Source: Aquilaria yunnanensis
Taxonomy: Eukaryota > Streptophyta > Magnoliopsida > Malvales > Thymelaeaceae
Reading direction: 5' to 3'
NCBI GenBank assembly: GCA_039654915.1
Contig: CM077593.1
Coordinates: forward strand, 36,364,501-36,428,500
Length of the DNA: 64,000 nucleotides
Shown: positions 35,916-47,965 of the stretch, one piece after another
Layout of the letters: each line of letters opens with the position of its first letter
Numbering within the stretch: position 1 is the stretch's first letter
Made by a program: the position numbers and the translations under genes
The notes under the pieces: model-generated
The model's database searches: none
What the model saw: only the letters and a program-made list of their open reading frames with translations
What the model was told of the DNA's origin: nothing

Positions 35916-36499
35916 AGGAAAAACCCATCGAAAGGTGGGCATTGAGCCAGGCTGACCTAGACCAAACTAGGACCAACCAAAGGGGACAGGAATGGAACAA
36001 GTTGTTCATGGGCCTAGGAGGCTAGCATAAAAATCATATCTAAACCGGCCAAGCAACAGGCTAAAGCTTGTGCCTAGGCATGAACTGACCTACTTTGTCT
36101 TAGCCTAGGTCAGGTTAGGCGTAACGTTGAAGGAGTTGAAGAGTCGGCCAAAATTCAAACAAAAAAAAAGGAAAATTGCAAAAAAGAGCACTAATGACTA
36201 AAAATGCCTCTTTTAGCCCAAAAGTCTATGTTACCCTTCCAACCCTTCAAAAAAGTCTAGTTTTAAAGAGTATCTTGGGAAACAAAAAATTTGGCTCTCC
36301 TATAAATAGAAAAGCTCATTTGCACTCTTCATCACACCAACATCTACAATCTTTCTTCTACACTTAAAAACATTCTCTTCAACTCACTTATGGCTCTCAT
36401 TTGTTTTTTTAATCTTTAGTTAATCTATTCTTAATATACTCTTAATGTCTTACTTATCTCGATTAATTGCATCAAGAAAGAATTCTAGCAAATAGTATG

Positions 36500-36820
36500 G
36501 AGAGCTCTTAATCCCTCACCGGTAATGTTAATGATGTTGATGACAACAACATGGATGTGGTGAACATCATTGTAGGGCTTGAGCGGCAATTTTCCGACAG
36601 TAATGTCAATGTGGATGAGGCATCGGTGACCGCACTGAATAGAAAAGACAAGTCAAAATTGGCACTGTAAAGTCAATATCTCAAGTATCCACAAGGTAGA
36701 TCCAGAAAGACTTCATCTTGGGTGTAGAAGCACTAGGACCACGTATGGCAAGGTGAAGCAAGGTATGCAAAGTGCAAGCATTGCAATAAGAAGTTGGTGC
36801 ATAAACTCAACTTTGGGATA
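36500..36820 (+). pseudogene. hAT transposase N-terminus with BED zinc finger (5' part)
   Basis: A degraded frame includes KHWDHVW followed by GEARYAKCKHCNKKL, which carries the CxxC of a BED-type zinc finger. A TAG stands where the conserved Trp before KH is expected. The domain is cut at 36826 by the family-C LTR, and its His-containing half is on the other side. Confidence 0.65.
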
Positions 36821-36825
36821 AAAAC

Positions 36826-38235
36826 TATAGGGTTTTGGGAGCTAAACATGCACAGTAGAATTTAACTGAAACCCTCCAAGATCCAAGTGAAACGGGATAA
36901 ACTGGGTGTTCGAAAATTTTCATACCTAATTTTGGTTTAGATCTCTCACCTAATTGTAGAGTTAAATCACAAAATCTGAACAGTTAATGTGTTCAAGCTC
37001 TCTATGGTATCCACACGAGCTTCTCAGGCACCACACTTCCACCACGTCCCAGCAGATGTGTTTCTCTTGTGCTCGCAGTGCTAGCTTGTGTCCTCCAAGG
37101 AATAGCAAGAAAAGAGTGTGGCTATCTCTTTTGGGAGGCTAGGGCAAGGCTATGAATTTCTCACTAAAAATTGTATTTATAGTGAGATTCAATTTCCAGG
37201 GCTAATGGGTTTTAAAGCCCTAATCCAATTAAGCTTTAATTTCGGGCTTAATAATGGCTCAACTTTTGGGCCAATTATTAACACGAAATTATCTTGAAAC
37301 CATAGCCCAAACAACTAGCCCATGCACTCTAATAATCCAAATAGCTCTATGTGTGCAACCCAATAGGCTCTTACCACATTGGCAATGATCATAAATCACA
37401 TTTATAATCATAAGCAATGAGCGGTGTCTAACAACACATCATTGCTACCCAAGTGACAAGATTGTCGGTGATTCAACTAAACCTTTATGATCATTACTTA
37501 TATATGTCATTGTCCCTTTGTCCAAAATATCAAGACTAGGCACGAGACATGAAATATGTCATTCTCGTATAGCCCAATCTTTGGTTTCTTGATTACCGAG
37601 TAGACTAACTTAAATTGTTGACATTGATATTGTATATCAACTCATTCGAGCATGACCATGCATTTTCTAAGTCTCACTCTATTAATGGGCCCGAAGATAT
37701 CACTCCCGTTACATAGGAGGGACAAATCTCATCTTGATTATACAAATCCCTACGCATGATCTGTGACATACCCAATGACCTCCTTCAAGTTCACGTAGTT
37801 ACGAGCAACAAAAGGAAGTATCAAAGTATATAACTCACATGTAGGGAACCTTGATGACATTAGGTCAAAGGACTACATATACCATGATCATTATGAGAAT
37901 CACTTATGACATTCATATAATGATTCATGTAGCATTCTCATGGTGAGTTGGTCCAGTATACAAGTTCTCCAACTTGTACCCATATGTAGACTACATATCT
38001 CATACTAGTCTCTACATATACTAGTTGTTATGTATTATTGTAACCTGCTCTACAATAATACTAGTCCATGGACATTTGAGAATATAATTATTATAGGGTT
38101 ACAATTATATTTATTACATTTCGCAGAAACAAAACAATAAACATAGTTGATGGATCAATGCTTTAATAAAATATCATGGCTCAATGTGCAAAAATACAAT
38201 AATCTCATGATTGGCTTTTGGGCACAACACTAACA
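36826..38235 (-). mobile_element. Solo LTR C3 (family C, 1410 bp) splitting the hAT BED domain
   Basis: Reverse-oriented copy of 17461-18876: on the plus strand it begins TATAGGGTTTTGGGAGC (the terminal TG has become TA) and ends GGCACAACACTAACA. The flanks AAAAC (36821-36825) and AGAAC (38236-38240) are a 5-bp duplication with one mismatch. Confidence 0.88.
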
Positions 38236-38940
38236 AGAACATTGAAATGCCATATGAAGAATGTCCACAACGATCTCTGTCCAGGTGCAGTTGGGAGTTC
38301 TGCTAGACAAACACAACTGATAGGATTTGAAAGCACTAGTGGACCAGGTATTTTTTTTATATAAACCCCAAAACTTGTAGATAAGGTTTCATTATTTGGA
38401 TAATGCTTATCAAGAAACCGTTTTAACAAGCTAAGGATCATCATCTAGAAAATTTTATTGTTGAAATTTTGAACCATACTTATAGAAAGATGTCTAGGAG
38501 AACTGCTAAAAGATAGAGTAAGCTATTCAAATCTAGAAAATTTGATTTGCAAACATCCTTTTTTACTTTGGATCATTGGGTTGCATTTATAAGTGACATA
38601 TAGACATCTCCTATAGGCTTAAGATTATTGCTGTGTTCTTACACATTGGATTGATAATGAATGGGTAACTAAAAAACTACATAATTGCATTTAAGTGCAT
38701 AAAATTAGATTTTTCTGGCTGGAACATCTTTTCATGCATTTTGGATACTCTACATAATTTTTTTAATGTGGACAAAGTTTTATCCATCTCATTTGAAAAT
38801 GCTCCCAACAATGATTTTGTGGTATGAGAATTACAAAACAAGTTCAAACCCCCTGTAAAAGGAGTATTTTTCATTGTTTGTTGTTTATGTCACATTTTTT
38901 GTGTGTTCAATGAGGACTGTAATTTTTGCAAATAAAAATG
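38236..38940 (+). pseudogene. hAT transposase central region
   Basis: It begins with LKCHMKNVHNDLC, the H-x(4-5)-H/C half of the BED finger. TLDHWVAFISDI with a TAG at the expected Trp follows, then HWIDNEWVTKKLHNCI and ENAPNND, which correspond to the SDLWTS, FIDxxWxLQKR and DNASxN blocks of hAT transposases. Several stops and frame changes are present. Confidence 0.65.
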
Positions 38941-39009
38941 ACCCCAATTTTGATTGAACTACTTTTTCTAAAAACAATAGCCAAAATGTCTTGTGTGTTT
39001 AAAGCATTT

Positions 39010-41170
39010 TGAATAGGGATGGAAAAATTTGATTGACCCGACCCACCCGAACCCGAGCCCGACATTACCTGATTTGACTAGAAAAAGTCAACAAACTAAA
39101 CTTAATTGTGCCCAACCCAATTTGAACCCGAACCCAATTGAAATGAAAACCGAGAAAACCCGAACCCAAAATACTCAAATCCAAACTACTTGAACTCAAA
39201 ATAGCCCAAATCCGAGATTGACCTGAACTAAACCCAAAATGACCTAATATAGATCCGACATAATCCAACTTTAACTCAAATCAACATAAATATATGGTCA
39301 GCAAAGATTTAAAAATTGTGAATTTTTTATATATTGCTTATTTAAATTACACATCAATTATGACCATATAATTTAACAAACTTTAAAATTCTATAAAAAT
39401 ATTTTTTATTTAAGGGTCTTTGAAGAATAAATTAAAAAATTAATATGTTTTACGTCGGGGTCTTCTAGAATTTAATAATTTAGGAATTTATTTATACAAT
39501 TTTTTTAATAATGTAACCAACACATTAAGTCTCATCCAGCAGTTAAATTGGACATCAACTAATTCAAATCGAGTAACAGTAGATTCATTTAGGGAAAATT
39601 CGATGTGCCGCATATTTTTTTTTTATTTTTTTGCAATCATGCACAAATTTGTTGAATTTTTGGATACTTAGATTGGTTATTTGGGTTTCAAATTTTGAGT
39701 TTCCTACATAAACTTCAATTGGTAAAAAGGAATATTAATTTAATATAGTTAATTATTTTAAATTAGGGTATTTGGAATTTGATTTAATTAATATGGTTTT
39801 CTTCTTTGAAATTTGATTCAATTACTTTGAAATGTTTCAAATTAGGGACTTTTTATGTTTAGTCAAATTAAAATTTTTAGTTGTTTTTGCTTCCATTAAT
39901 ATTAACATTCATGTCCTGCCCCATATTATTAATATTCCTATCTTGTATTTGTAGGAATGATAAATATAAGATTAATCTTTAATTATTTATACTTGAATTT
40001 GAATTTAATTTATCATAAATACTAAATGCTAAAATTAAACCGAAAACCCTAAAACCCTAAACACTTATCCTAACCTAAACCATAAGCCCTCAATCCTAAT
40101 TTTAAACACTCCACCTAAACCTAAACCATAAACCTTGAACCTTAAACCCTAAACCCTAAATCCTAAACCCTAACCATAACTGAAACCTTAACATTTTCCA
40201 TAAGCCTAAACCCTAATCTTAACTATAAGTCCTCAATCCTAATACTAAACCCTAACCTTAAAACCTTAAACCTTAAACCTTAACACTTAATCTTATTCCT
40301 ATCCCTTATCCTAAACCTTAATAATTATTTCTAATCTTTATCCTAAATCTTAACTTTCCTCTTTTATTACCTTCCATCTTTAATAAGTTTTATATTTTAG
40401 GCTTCTATATTTAGTAACTTCCCTTTTTTAGGAATATCCATATTTAGTGAGTCTCATATTCAAAGACTTTAATATTTAATAAGTTTCATATTTGGGTTCT
40501 TTTAAAATAAGTAACTTTCATATTTAGTAAGTTTGATGATCTTGATAAACCATTGTCAAATTACAATGTTGGGTACCTAAATTTTAAAAATTTTCATTTT
40601 AGTCACCATAAGAATTACAATATGGGTCCCTAAACTTTTCAAATATTTGCATTTTGTCTTAAAATTTTTGAAATTTTATAGTTTAGTCACTAATAGAGTA
40701 ATAGTGAACTACAGTTATATTTCATACCAATTTCACAATAAAAGTTGGATATCATAGCAAATTTATCATAACATAATTAAAAAGAAATTTATGAATTTTC
40801 TAATTTAACATACTAAGAAAAAAATGAACATAAATTAATTGCATAAAAAATTGAATAATTTAATTTAAATTTTAACAAAGAGTGGAAAAAAATAAATTTA
40901 TTAAGGAATTTTAGCATATATACCATTAACCTAAACAAACTCGATTGGTCAAATTGAGTTTAGATTGAAACTTGACCTGCAATTACCCAACATTGAAATT
41001 GAGCCAACTTGCACTAAACCCAAATCCAAATAAACCCAACCCAACCCCAAAATCAACTTAATTAGAAATCAACTCAAACCTAAATGACCCAATCTAGACC
41101 TGAATTCATGCTAACTCGATTAAATCAAAACACAAATGACCTAACCCAAAATTGAAAATAACATGAGTTT
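39010..41170. repeat. Insert in the hAT with CCCGAACC-type and telomere-like tracts
   Basis: It begins near TAGGGATGGAAAAA (39014) with a run of ACCCGAACCC-type motifs (39030-39260). A related, more diverged run of AACCCAA motifs is at 40930-41170. The middle is AT-rich. It separates the central and C-terminal hAT regions and is therefore probably a nested element; its boundaries were not resolved. Confidence 0.45.
40032..40330. repeat. Degenerate interstitial telomere-like repeat
   Basis: A string of CCCTAAA and close variants (CCTTAAA, CCCTAAT, CCATAAA), including a run TTAAACCCTAAACCCTAAAT near 40141. CCCTAAA is the plant telomere unit (complement of TTTAGGG). The tract is heavily mutated. 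Confidence 0.65.
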
Positions 41171-41319
41171 TAATTGGAAAAGGTTTAAATTGAATTGTCA
41201 TACATGGTGGAACTCAACTTTTGAAATGTTAACTGTTGCATATTCATATGCAATGCTTTTGTCACAATTTATAAATTTGACATATGAGACTAATATTACA
41301 AATTAAGTGAGTTGCTAAA

Positions 41320-42030
41320 GCATATCTATGAAGAAATTGTTTTTTTCTTTAGTGTTTTTCATCCGTAAAAAAATAATGCATATTTGAAAGATGCTGTTGA
41401 ACTCATGAAAAATAAGTGGATTGCATATTTTCAAGAGATCCCCCTAATCTATTTAGTTGCATCTACACTTGACCCGCATATAAATATTTCGGGTACAAAT
41501 CAATTACTTATACCACACGTTTTTAGAGCAAGCTCGCATAAATGTTGTTGCATTATCTACTAATACTAACAATTAATTAGAAATTATAATATTTGCACTA
41601 TTAGGATAATGTAAGACCAACAATGTTTTAGTCATGTCGTGTTTCAACATTGGCCTTATCATCACATTTTATCCTTCCTGCCTAAATCCAAAAACAACCC
41701 AAAGCCATTGCCACAAGGGTTGGTTGAAGTTGATGATGACCTCACCACTTCATTCAAGCAAAGTGAGAAAGAAATTTTTGGAATGGTGAAAAAAAAAAGG
41801 CAAATTTTTTTCCATATTACCCATCATTGTGTAGAAGATTCTAGCTATACCAGTCTCAACTGTTGCTTTCGAGTCAGCTTTTAATGTAGAAAAATGAGTC
41901 ATATCGGAGAAATGGGCGAGATTAACATTACAAGTGGCTAAGGTCTATATTTGCAAACATGATTAGAGTCTTGTTGCTATATGATGACAAGACAAATATC
42001 TTAAAGACTCTGATGATGAAGTGCTAATCG
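41320..42030 (+). pseudogene. hAT transposase C-terminus
   Basis: LVASTLDPHINISG near 41455 corresponds to the ALDPRxK block. Near 41815-41890 a frame with a stop-interrupted match to the YPxLSxxARDxLxIPxSTVASES dimerisation signature can be followed (SLCRRF..LYQSQLLLSSQLL). Degenerate, with stops. Confidence 0.55.
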
Positions 42031-42252
42031 AGAATTAAAAATTATTTTATTTTTAATTTTTCATTTTCACTCTTGGTTTGTAATTGGTTTGACTATGTTA
42101 TTAAGCACAAATTTAGGTTTTTTAAGGGTTATCTTTTTTGGAATATTTTGTTATTATTTTATGCAAAGCGTTGTTGGGCTTTTTAACTAATAAAATTTAC
42201 ACCAATAGTTGTGTTTCCTTTTATAAAAGTATACTTTTGTAAATTTATTAAA

Positions 42253-42601
42253 GGGTAAATAGCACCAGTTGTCCCTAAACTATACCAATGTTACTTAATC
42301 CCGAAATTATTAGACATTGCACCAATAGTATTTAAGCTATTTAATTGTTGCTATTTCATCATGTCATTAACTAAGCAATTAAAGATGAATGAAAAAATGA
42401 CATGGCTACTAATGTTGTAAGGAAAAATGACATGACTGTTGATGTGACAACACTTTTCTATTCATCTTTAATGGTTTAGTTGATAGCAGAATGAAAAAGT
42501 AACAATTAAATAGTTTGAGGGTGATTGGTGTAATACCTGATAGTTTTAGGATGATTAAGCAATATCAGATATAGTTTAGGGACAACTCGTAGCATTTACC
42601 C
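42253..42601. mobile_element. MITE with a perfect 9-bp target duplication
   Basis: Inverted ends GGGTAAAT...ATTTACCC with the arms continuing through AGTTGTCCCTAAACTATA. The 9-bp duplication TTTATTAAA is at 42244-42252 and 42602-42610. At 349 bp and without coding capacity, it is a Mutator-type non-autonomous element inserted in the 3' part of the hAT. Confidence 0.85.
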
Positions 42602-42750
42602 TTTATTAAATTAAATTTAAAAAATGGCCCAGGCCTATACCAACTCGGCTCATGTTTAGCCTACCTTTACCTAGGCCATGCCCGGGCCTAACCAAACCAA
42701 GCCCAAGCTAATCATGCCAGGTCAATCTATCGTATACCTTTAGGCCCACC

Positions 42751-44400
42751 ACCATATTCATTTAACTGAGTGGTTAAAAGCTAAATGCAAGTTTGTTAAT
42801 TAATAAGTTTAGTGTGAATGAAAGTTTCCAACTTGAAGGGGCATTTTGTTGAAAGTTTGAAAGCTAGGACTAAAGTTATAGTTTATTTAGACTACTAAAG
42901 GACTAGCACGCTACATTTCTAAAAGTTGAGTGATTAAGTTACGTAGGGTCATACTTAAACCTCTAACTTGCTTGAGTCAATGAAGATGAGGGTCCAATTG
43001 TCCATATTTGTCTATTTCAATTATTCCCCAAATGACTTGGTGAAGAAACCAAAGAATAATACTTTGTCATTTCATTACATTTACCTTTCCAAAATATTGG
43101 CCATTTTTTCTAACTTTCAATGTTGTGAAATACTTGTTATTTATATAATTATGCATATTATTTTAAGGGTCATACTTGTGTGCATCCAACTTGTGCATAA
43201 GTTAGAACACACCTGACAATTGCTTTAAATAAAATATTTCACGCATTTTATACCTGATTTCACATTTGGTGGAGTGGCTATAGCTCGTAAGAGTAATAAA
43301 ATTTGACTCAGGGGCTGTGAAATTTTTGCTTTTATTATATTTATTCTTCACTAAAAGATAAATGGTAATTTGTGCTTGATTAGTGCAACTAAACGCTAGT
43401 AGCAAGGCATGTTAGTTGCATATCAGTTGCATAGCTGTGGGCTAGCATAATTTATGTGACTACAATATTCAGTTGCACCAACTTTAGTCACACAGGTTAA
43501 AATATATTTTCTTTTCAATCATTTGATAGTCATATAAAACCCTATCAGTTACTTTCAATCACTTATTTTGAAAAAAATTAAGCTTTAACCGCACGTCAGT
43601 CATACAAAAAAGGTTCAATTGTAAACCTAATCACGTCTATAAGCTTTTCATATGCCTCATTTTTTCCTCATTTTTCCTCCCCCATTTTCTTTTTCTTTGC
43701 TCTCCATCTATGTTTCTACTTCTTCACTTCCTCATTCTCTCCAAGTGAAGCTCTACTATCTTCACACTACATCATTTCAACCTTTAGTTATCAACGTAGA
43801 GGTTATTGGTATTTGTACTCAATATTTTTTGTAAATGATAAATATGTTATTTGTAGTGTTCTGTACATATACATATAGATAAACTGTAAAGTGCCTGTCA
43901 ACGATTTTTTATACTTTAATAAATATTATGAATATATTGTAATTGCAAGGATATGCAATTAATGCATATACATAATATGTCTCTGTTCGAGAATCATTGA
44001 TTGCCTAAGTTGGACAATTTAGAAATGAAAAAGTTTGAATCATACTTTTCTGCTTGTAATTTATCTTAATAGTGGATAAATTCCAGCTGCATGAAACCTT
44101 ATTCCTTAGAAGTTGGTTTTGAGTTTTTGGTCTCAAACCAATAGCCATTCTAAGAAACTAAGGTGAGATCTACAAAAATTTGTCGAGACTATTAAAGTAA
44201 ATGACAATGTAAAAGTACAAGCTAGATTTTTCATTTCTAAAAAGGCTAGAACGATTCCCTATAAAGATTGATTAATAGGGTATAGGTGGAGACTCATAGC
44301 ATACCAATGTTAGTGGAAAATTAAAATTTGTTGAGTTATAATGATTTTTTTAATTTAATATATATGAATTTCAATTGTACAAAATATACAAGAAAATGAC
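42751..44400. other. Spacer and probable 5' part of the CACTA element
   Basis: No gene is seen. From about 43380 to 43620 short motifs such as AGTTGCA and TAGTCA(C/T)A recur, which could be the subterminal repeats of the CACTA element; a CACTA terminus itself was not found. Confidence 0.4.
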
Positions 44401-47400
44401 AATAGGATGTATAAGCGTTTAATGATAGATGGATACATGAATCTAGATTTCATAAATGGTGTAAAAATTTTTATCAAAGCTATGCGTAATAGTTTGACAA
44501 AACTAATAAAATATCCATGCTGGTGATGTTGAAATTAACATTACTGAGAACAAAATGTAGTTGAAATGTATCTTTGTGAATATGGATTTATGGATAACTA
44601 TTACATAGTACTACCACGATAAGCGGTATGATATGCAGTACTATAATTTTCATATTAGTGAAGTATCAAATCCATCATCATCAAGAACAATTTCTGATAG
44701 AGATAGTGAATATAATAATATATTTGTATATGAGCAAGTAGTTATTATTTTGATTGGCCCAAATCTACACCATAGTTAAAGAGTAGAAGTTCATGAAAAT
44801 GATAATGAATGGAGGGATGTTGTTGTGGATGCTAATATATATGAGCATGAAAATAATAATAAAAATGACGATGTATTTAATTTCAGCAGCATTGGAAATG
44901 AATTGCATAATCTGTGTGTGGATAAATTTTACAAACTACGTAGTGATGTGTTGACATCATTGTAAAATGGATGCATTAAACATATAAATTTGTTAGCAGT
45001 ATCTCAATTGTTAAGTTAGAAAAGTAAGTATAATATGATTAACAGTTGCTTTAATGACATTTTATTAATTGTGAAGGAATTTGCTCTAGAGGACAATAGA
45101 TTTCCATAAACATTGTATAAGTCTAAAAAATTGATGATGAAGGGTTTGGTTCTCCTATATGTGAAAATAGATGCATGTCCAAATAATTGTATATTATTCG
45201 ACGACGAGAACTTACAATTAACACGTTGCAAAATTTATGGAGAGTGTTTATATAAGGAAGGGACAATGGATAAATGTAATAAAAAAATCAATTTTAAAAA
45301 GAATTTTATGGCACCTATCAATCATTGACTGGCTAAAATGGTTACTCATGTTTACCCGAACTGTAAAACACATGACATGACATGCAAGTAATTGATATGA
45401 AGCGAATGATTTAGTGGGTCATCCATACCAAATGGAGGCTTTGCAGAATACAAATTCAACTTTTTCTAAATTTGCTATTGGAATCAAGAATTTACATTGT
45501 AGCCTATGTACAGATAAGTTTATGTCAAATTCTGTACTAAGAGGGACATATTCTATCTAGCTGGTTTTCATTATTGTGTATAATTTGTCACAGAAAATGT
45601 GTATGGAATAATTGTACATATTTCTTTCTTTGTTAATTTGTGGTCCAAAATCTCTTGGACAAAATATTGGTGTGTTCTTAAAGCCGCTAATTGATGAGTT
45701 GAAAACATTGTGGGTAGTTGGAGTTGAAACTTAGGATGCATATAGATCTCAAAATTTTATGATGTGAGCATGTCTATTGTTGAAAATTAGTGATTTCTTG
45801 GTATATATGATACTATCAGGGTGGAGTATGCATGAGAGATTGGTATGTCTGTATTGTATGAAGAATATTGGTACTTTTCAATTTAAGTACAGATGGAAGC
45901 CATGTTGGTTCAAATGTCATTGCAAGTTTTTACTGTGAAATCATACATTTTGTGGGAATCTTAATGCTTTTACACTAGGATTAAAATTGAAGGATACAAT
46001 TATACAACCATTATTTGGCAATGAAATCACTTATGCTTTAAATGAGATGCAATTCTTACATTACATTTTGATTCTTTAGCACTTACATTATTGGAAGGGT
46101 CTACTCATGAGGCACAACCTTGAGGTCATGTATATAGAAAAAAAATTTTGAAAACCTTTTTTATATGTTGATGGACATTAAGGGTAAAACAAAGGACAAT
46201 CTCGATGCCTAATTGGATCTAAAGGAATTGAATATGTGATTTAAGCTCCACTTAATATAAGATGTAAATTCTAGAATAAAACCAAAGAGAGGTTTGCACT
46301 AGAAAGAGAGGAGGTTTGAAAAATATGTTTATGGCTAAGAGATTTAAAATTTTCAGATAGGTATGCATCAAATTTAGTACACATTGTGAACATGGAAAAC
46401 TTTAGTTTCTATTCCTTTAAGAACCATGATTATCACTTATTTTTTTAGCAACTTTGTTCACAAAAAATTAGACTAGACAATATGGGAAACTTGCAGAACC
46501 TCATCATAGTTACTATTTGTAAGCTAGGGATAATATTTCCTCAAGTCTTGTTTTGATTTGATGGAGCATCTTCCTCTACATCTCTTACATGAGGCCATGC
46601 TATACGATCTAGTACAGTTTTGGTGGATGTATCCATTTGAGAAACTTATGTGGTCCCTTAAATGAAAGACATGTAATAAAGCAAAATTGTTCAGGCATAT
46701 TTGATTCAGGAAATGAAAATATTCTATAAACATTATTTTAGCCTTAATACATCAAATAAATTTGATAGGGCTCTATGGAACAATGACATTAATCTAATTG
46801 TGCTTGATTGTCATGGTAACGATCCATGCCATTCTGTTGCAACAAAAACTGAAACTTCCCAACTTGTGAGGCATGGAAGGTATTAGAGGATGATGAAATA
46901 CGACAGATGCATCTCTACATTCTACAAAACTGGGAAAATGTTGACTCATATATGTGTGTTTTAGTATGTTCGTGGTTAGTTTAATTTTTAGAAGTAACTA
47001 ATCTTCATATATTTTGGTACATAAGGTTTTCAATGATGTTATGCGATGCAAGTTTCCTTAATGCAGTGCTAGAGAAATGGAAGAGTTATGGGTGGAAATT
47101 TTCATATTATGGTGTAAGGAATATGTATGTCGTTGATTGTTACTATATTCTTCGATAGAATTTAGGCATACATAATGGTATCCTTATCAATTCTTGATGA
47201 TCGTGTGTTTCATACTTGCAGGGTAAAATTTATCCAAACATATTAGGTAAAAGACTTGTTGAATTATCCTGAGGTCCTTTACATGTAGCTTAAAGTTTTA
47301 ACAAATGCATGATGAATAGTTTTTGGTTTCACACATGGACTTATAGGGCCATAAATTCAACTTCAAATTGGGATGTTTATGTTGAGAGTGAGGCTGGTGG

Positions 47401-47965
47401 ATCTGAGGGGGTATGATTTTTATGAAATGATTGACAAAATTATCACACTAGAATATTTTAGAAGCATCCTAAACTTTGTCATAGTTTTGAAATGTACGTG
47501 GTTTGATCCTACACATGGAGTTTGAACATATGCCTAATTTGGTATATTTGATGTTATGTGGCATTCTAGACTGAGGCTGCCTATACCTTTCATTCTTACC
47601 TGCCTTGCGATACAAGTGTACTATTATCAAAATCCCCATAATTAACTTGAGTAGTGGTGGGCAGTAATTAAGGTAAAACCATGGGCTTACATTAACATTG
47701 ACATCATTAATTAGTTGCTAGATGATAAAAACTTTAGAACCCTACCAGCAATTAAGGAAGAACCATACTAATAACCTGATGTTCAACACAATGTAGTAAT
47801 GGTTAAATCATTTGGCATTGACCCAACCGTTACACTGGTCAACCTTAATGCTAAGGTGAGGTCTTTTCATGGTGAGACAAAATATTTGCTATTGTCAATT
47901 ACATAGGTCAATTTATGATCCTTATGATGAAAATGTTGGAACTTATGATGAGAGTTCCTCTGACC
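44400..47965 (+). pseudogene. CACTA (En/Spm) TNP2-type transposase, degenerate
   Basis: Similarity follows the order of plant CACTA transposases. A transposase-associated N-terminal domain lies at about 44410-44640 (GYMNLDFINGVKIF, LCEYGFMDNYY). The catalytic TNP2 region lies at about 45110-46140, with KIDACPNNCILF, CGPKSLGQNIGVFLKPLIDELKTLW in broken frames, and ILSGWSMHERLVC. The DUF4218 region lies at about 46150-46720 (LMEHLPLHLLHEAMLYDLVQF). The DUF4216 region lies at about 47300-47640 (VLKCTWFDPTHGV, IQVYYYQNPHN). Stops and frameshifts are frequent in all parts, so this is an old relic. Element ends were not identified. Confidence 0.75.

Larger units (their letters stand above)
35934..42750 (+). 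mobile_element. Dead hAT transposon with nested insertions
   Basis: It contains hAT transposase relics in order: BED zinc finger, central RNase H-like region, and C-terminal dimerisation region. The extreme ends share GGTGGGC in inverted orientation (35934-35940 and 42744-42750), and both ends are rich in GGCCTAGG/GGGCCT-like motifs seen in plant hAT subterminal regions. No 8-bp target duplication could be matched, so the exact ends are uncertain. Nested inside are solo LTR C3, an insert with a telomere-like tract, and a MITE. Confidence 0.5.

Noticed and set aside
43262..43315. tRNA-like text (GGAGTGGCTATAGCTC) suggestive of a SINE A box
   Set aside because: No B box at the right distance and no cloverleaf could be drawn; likely chance.
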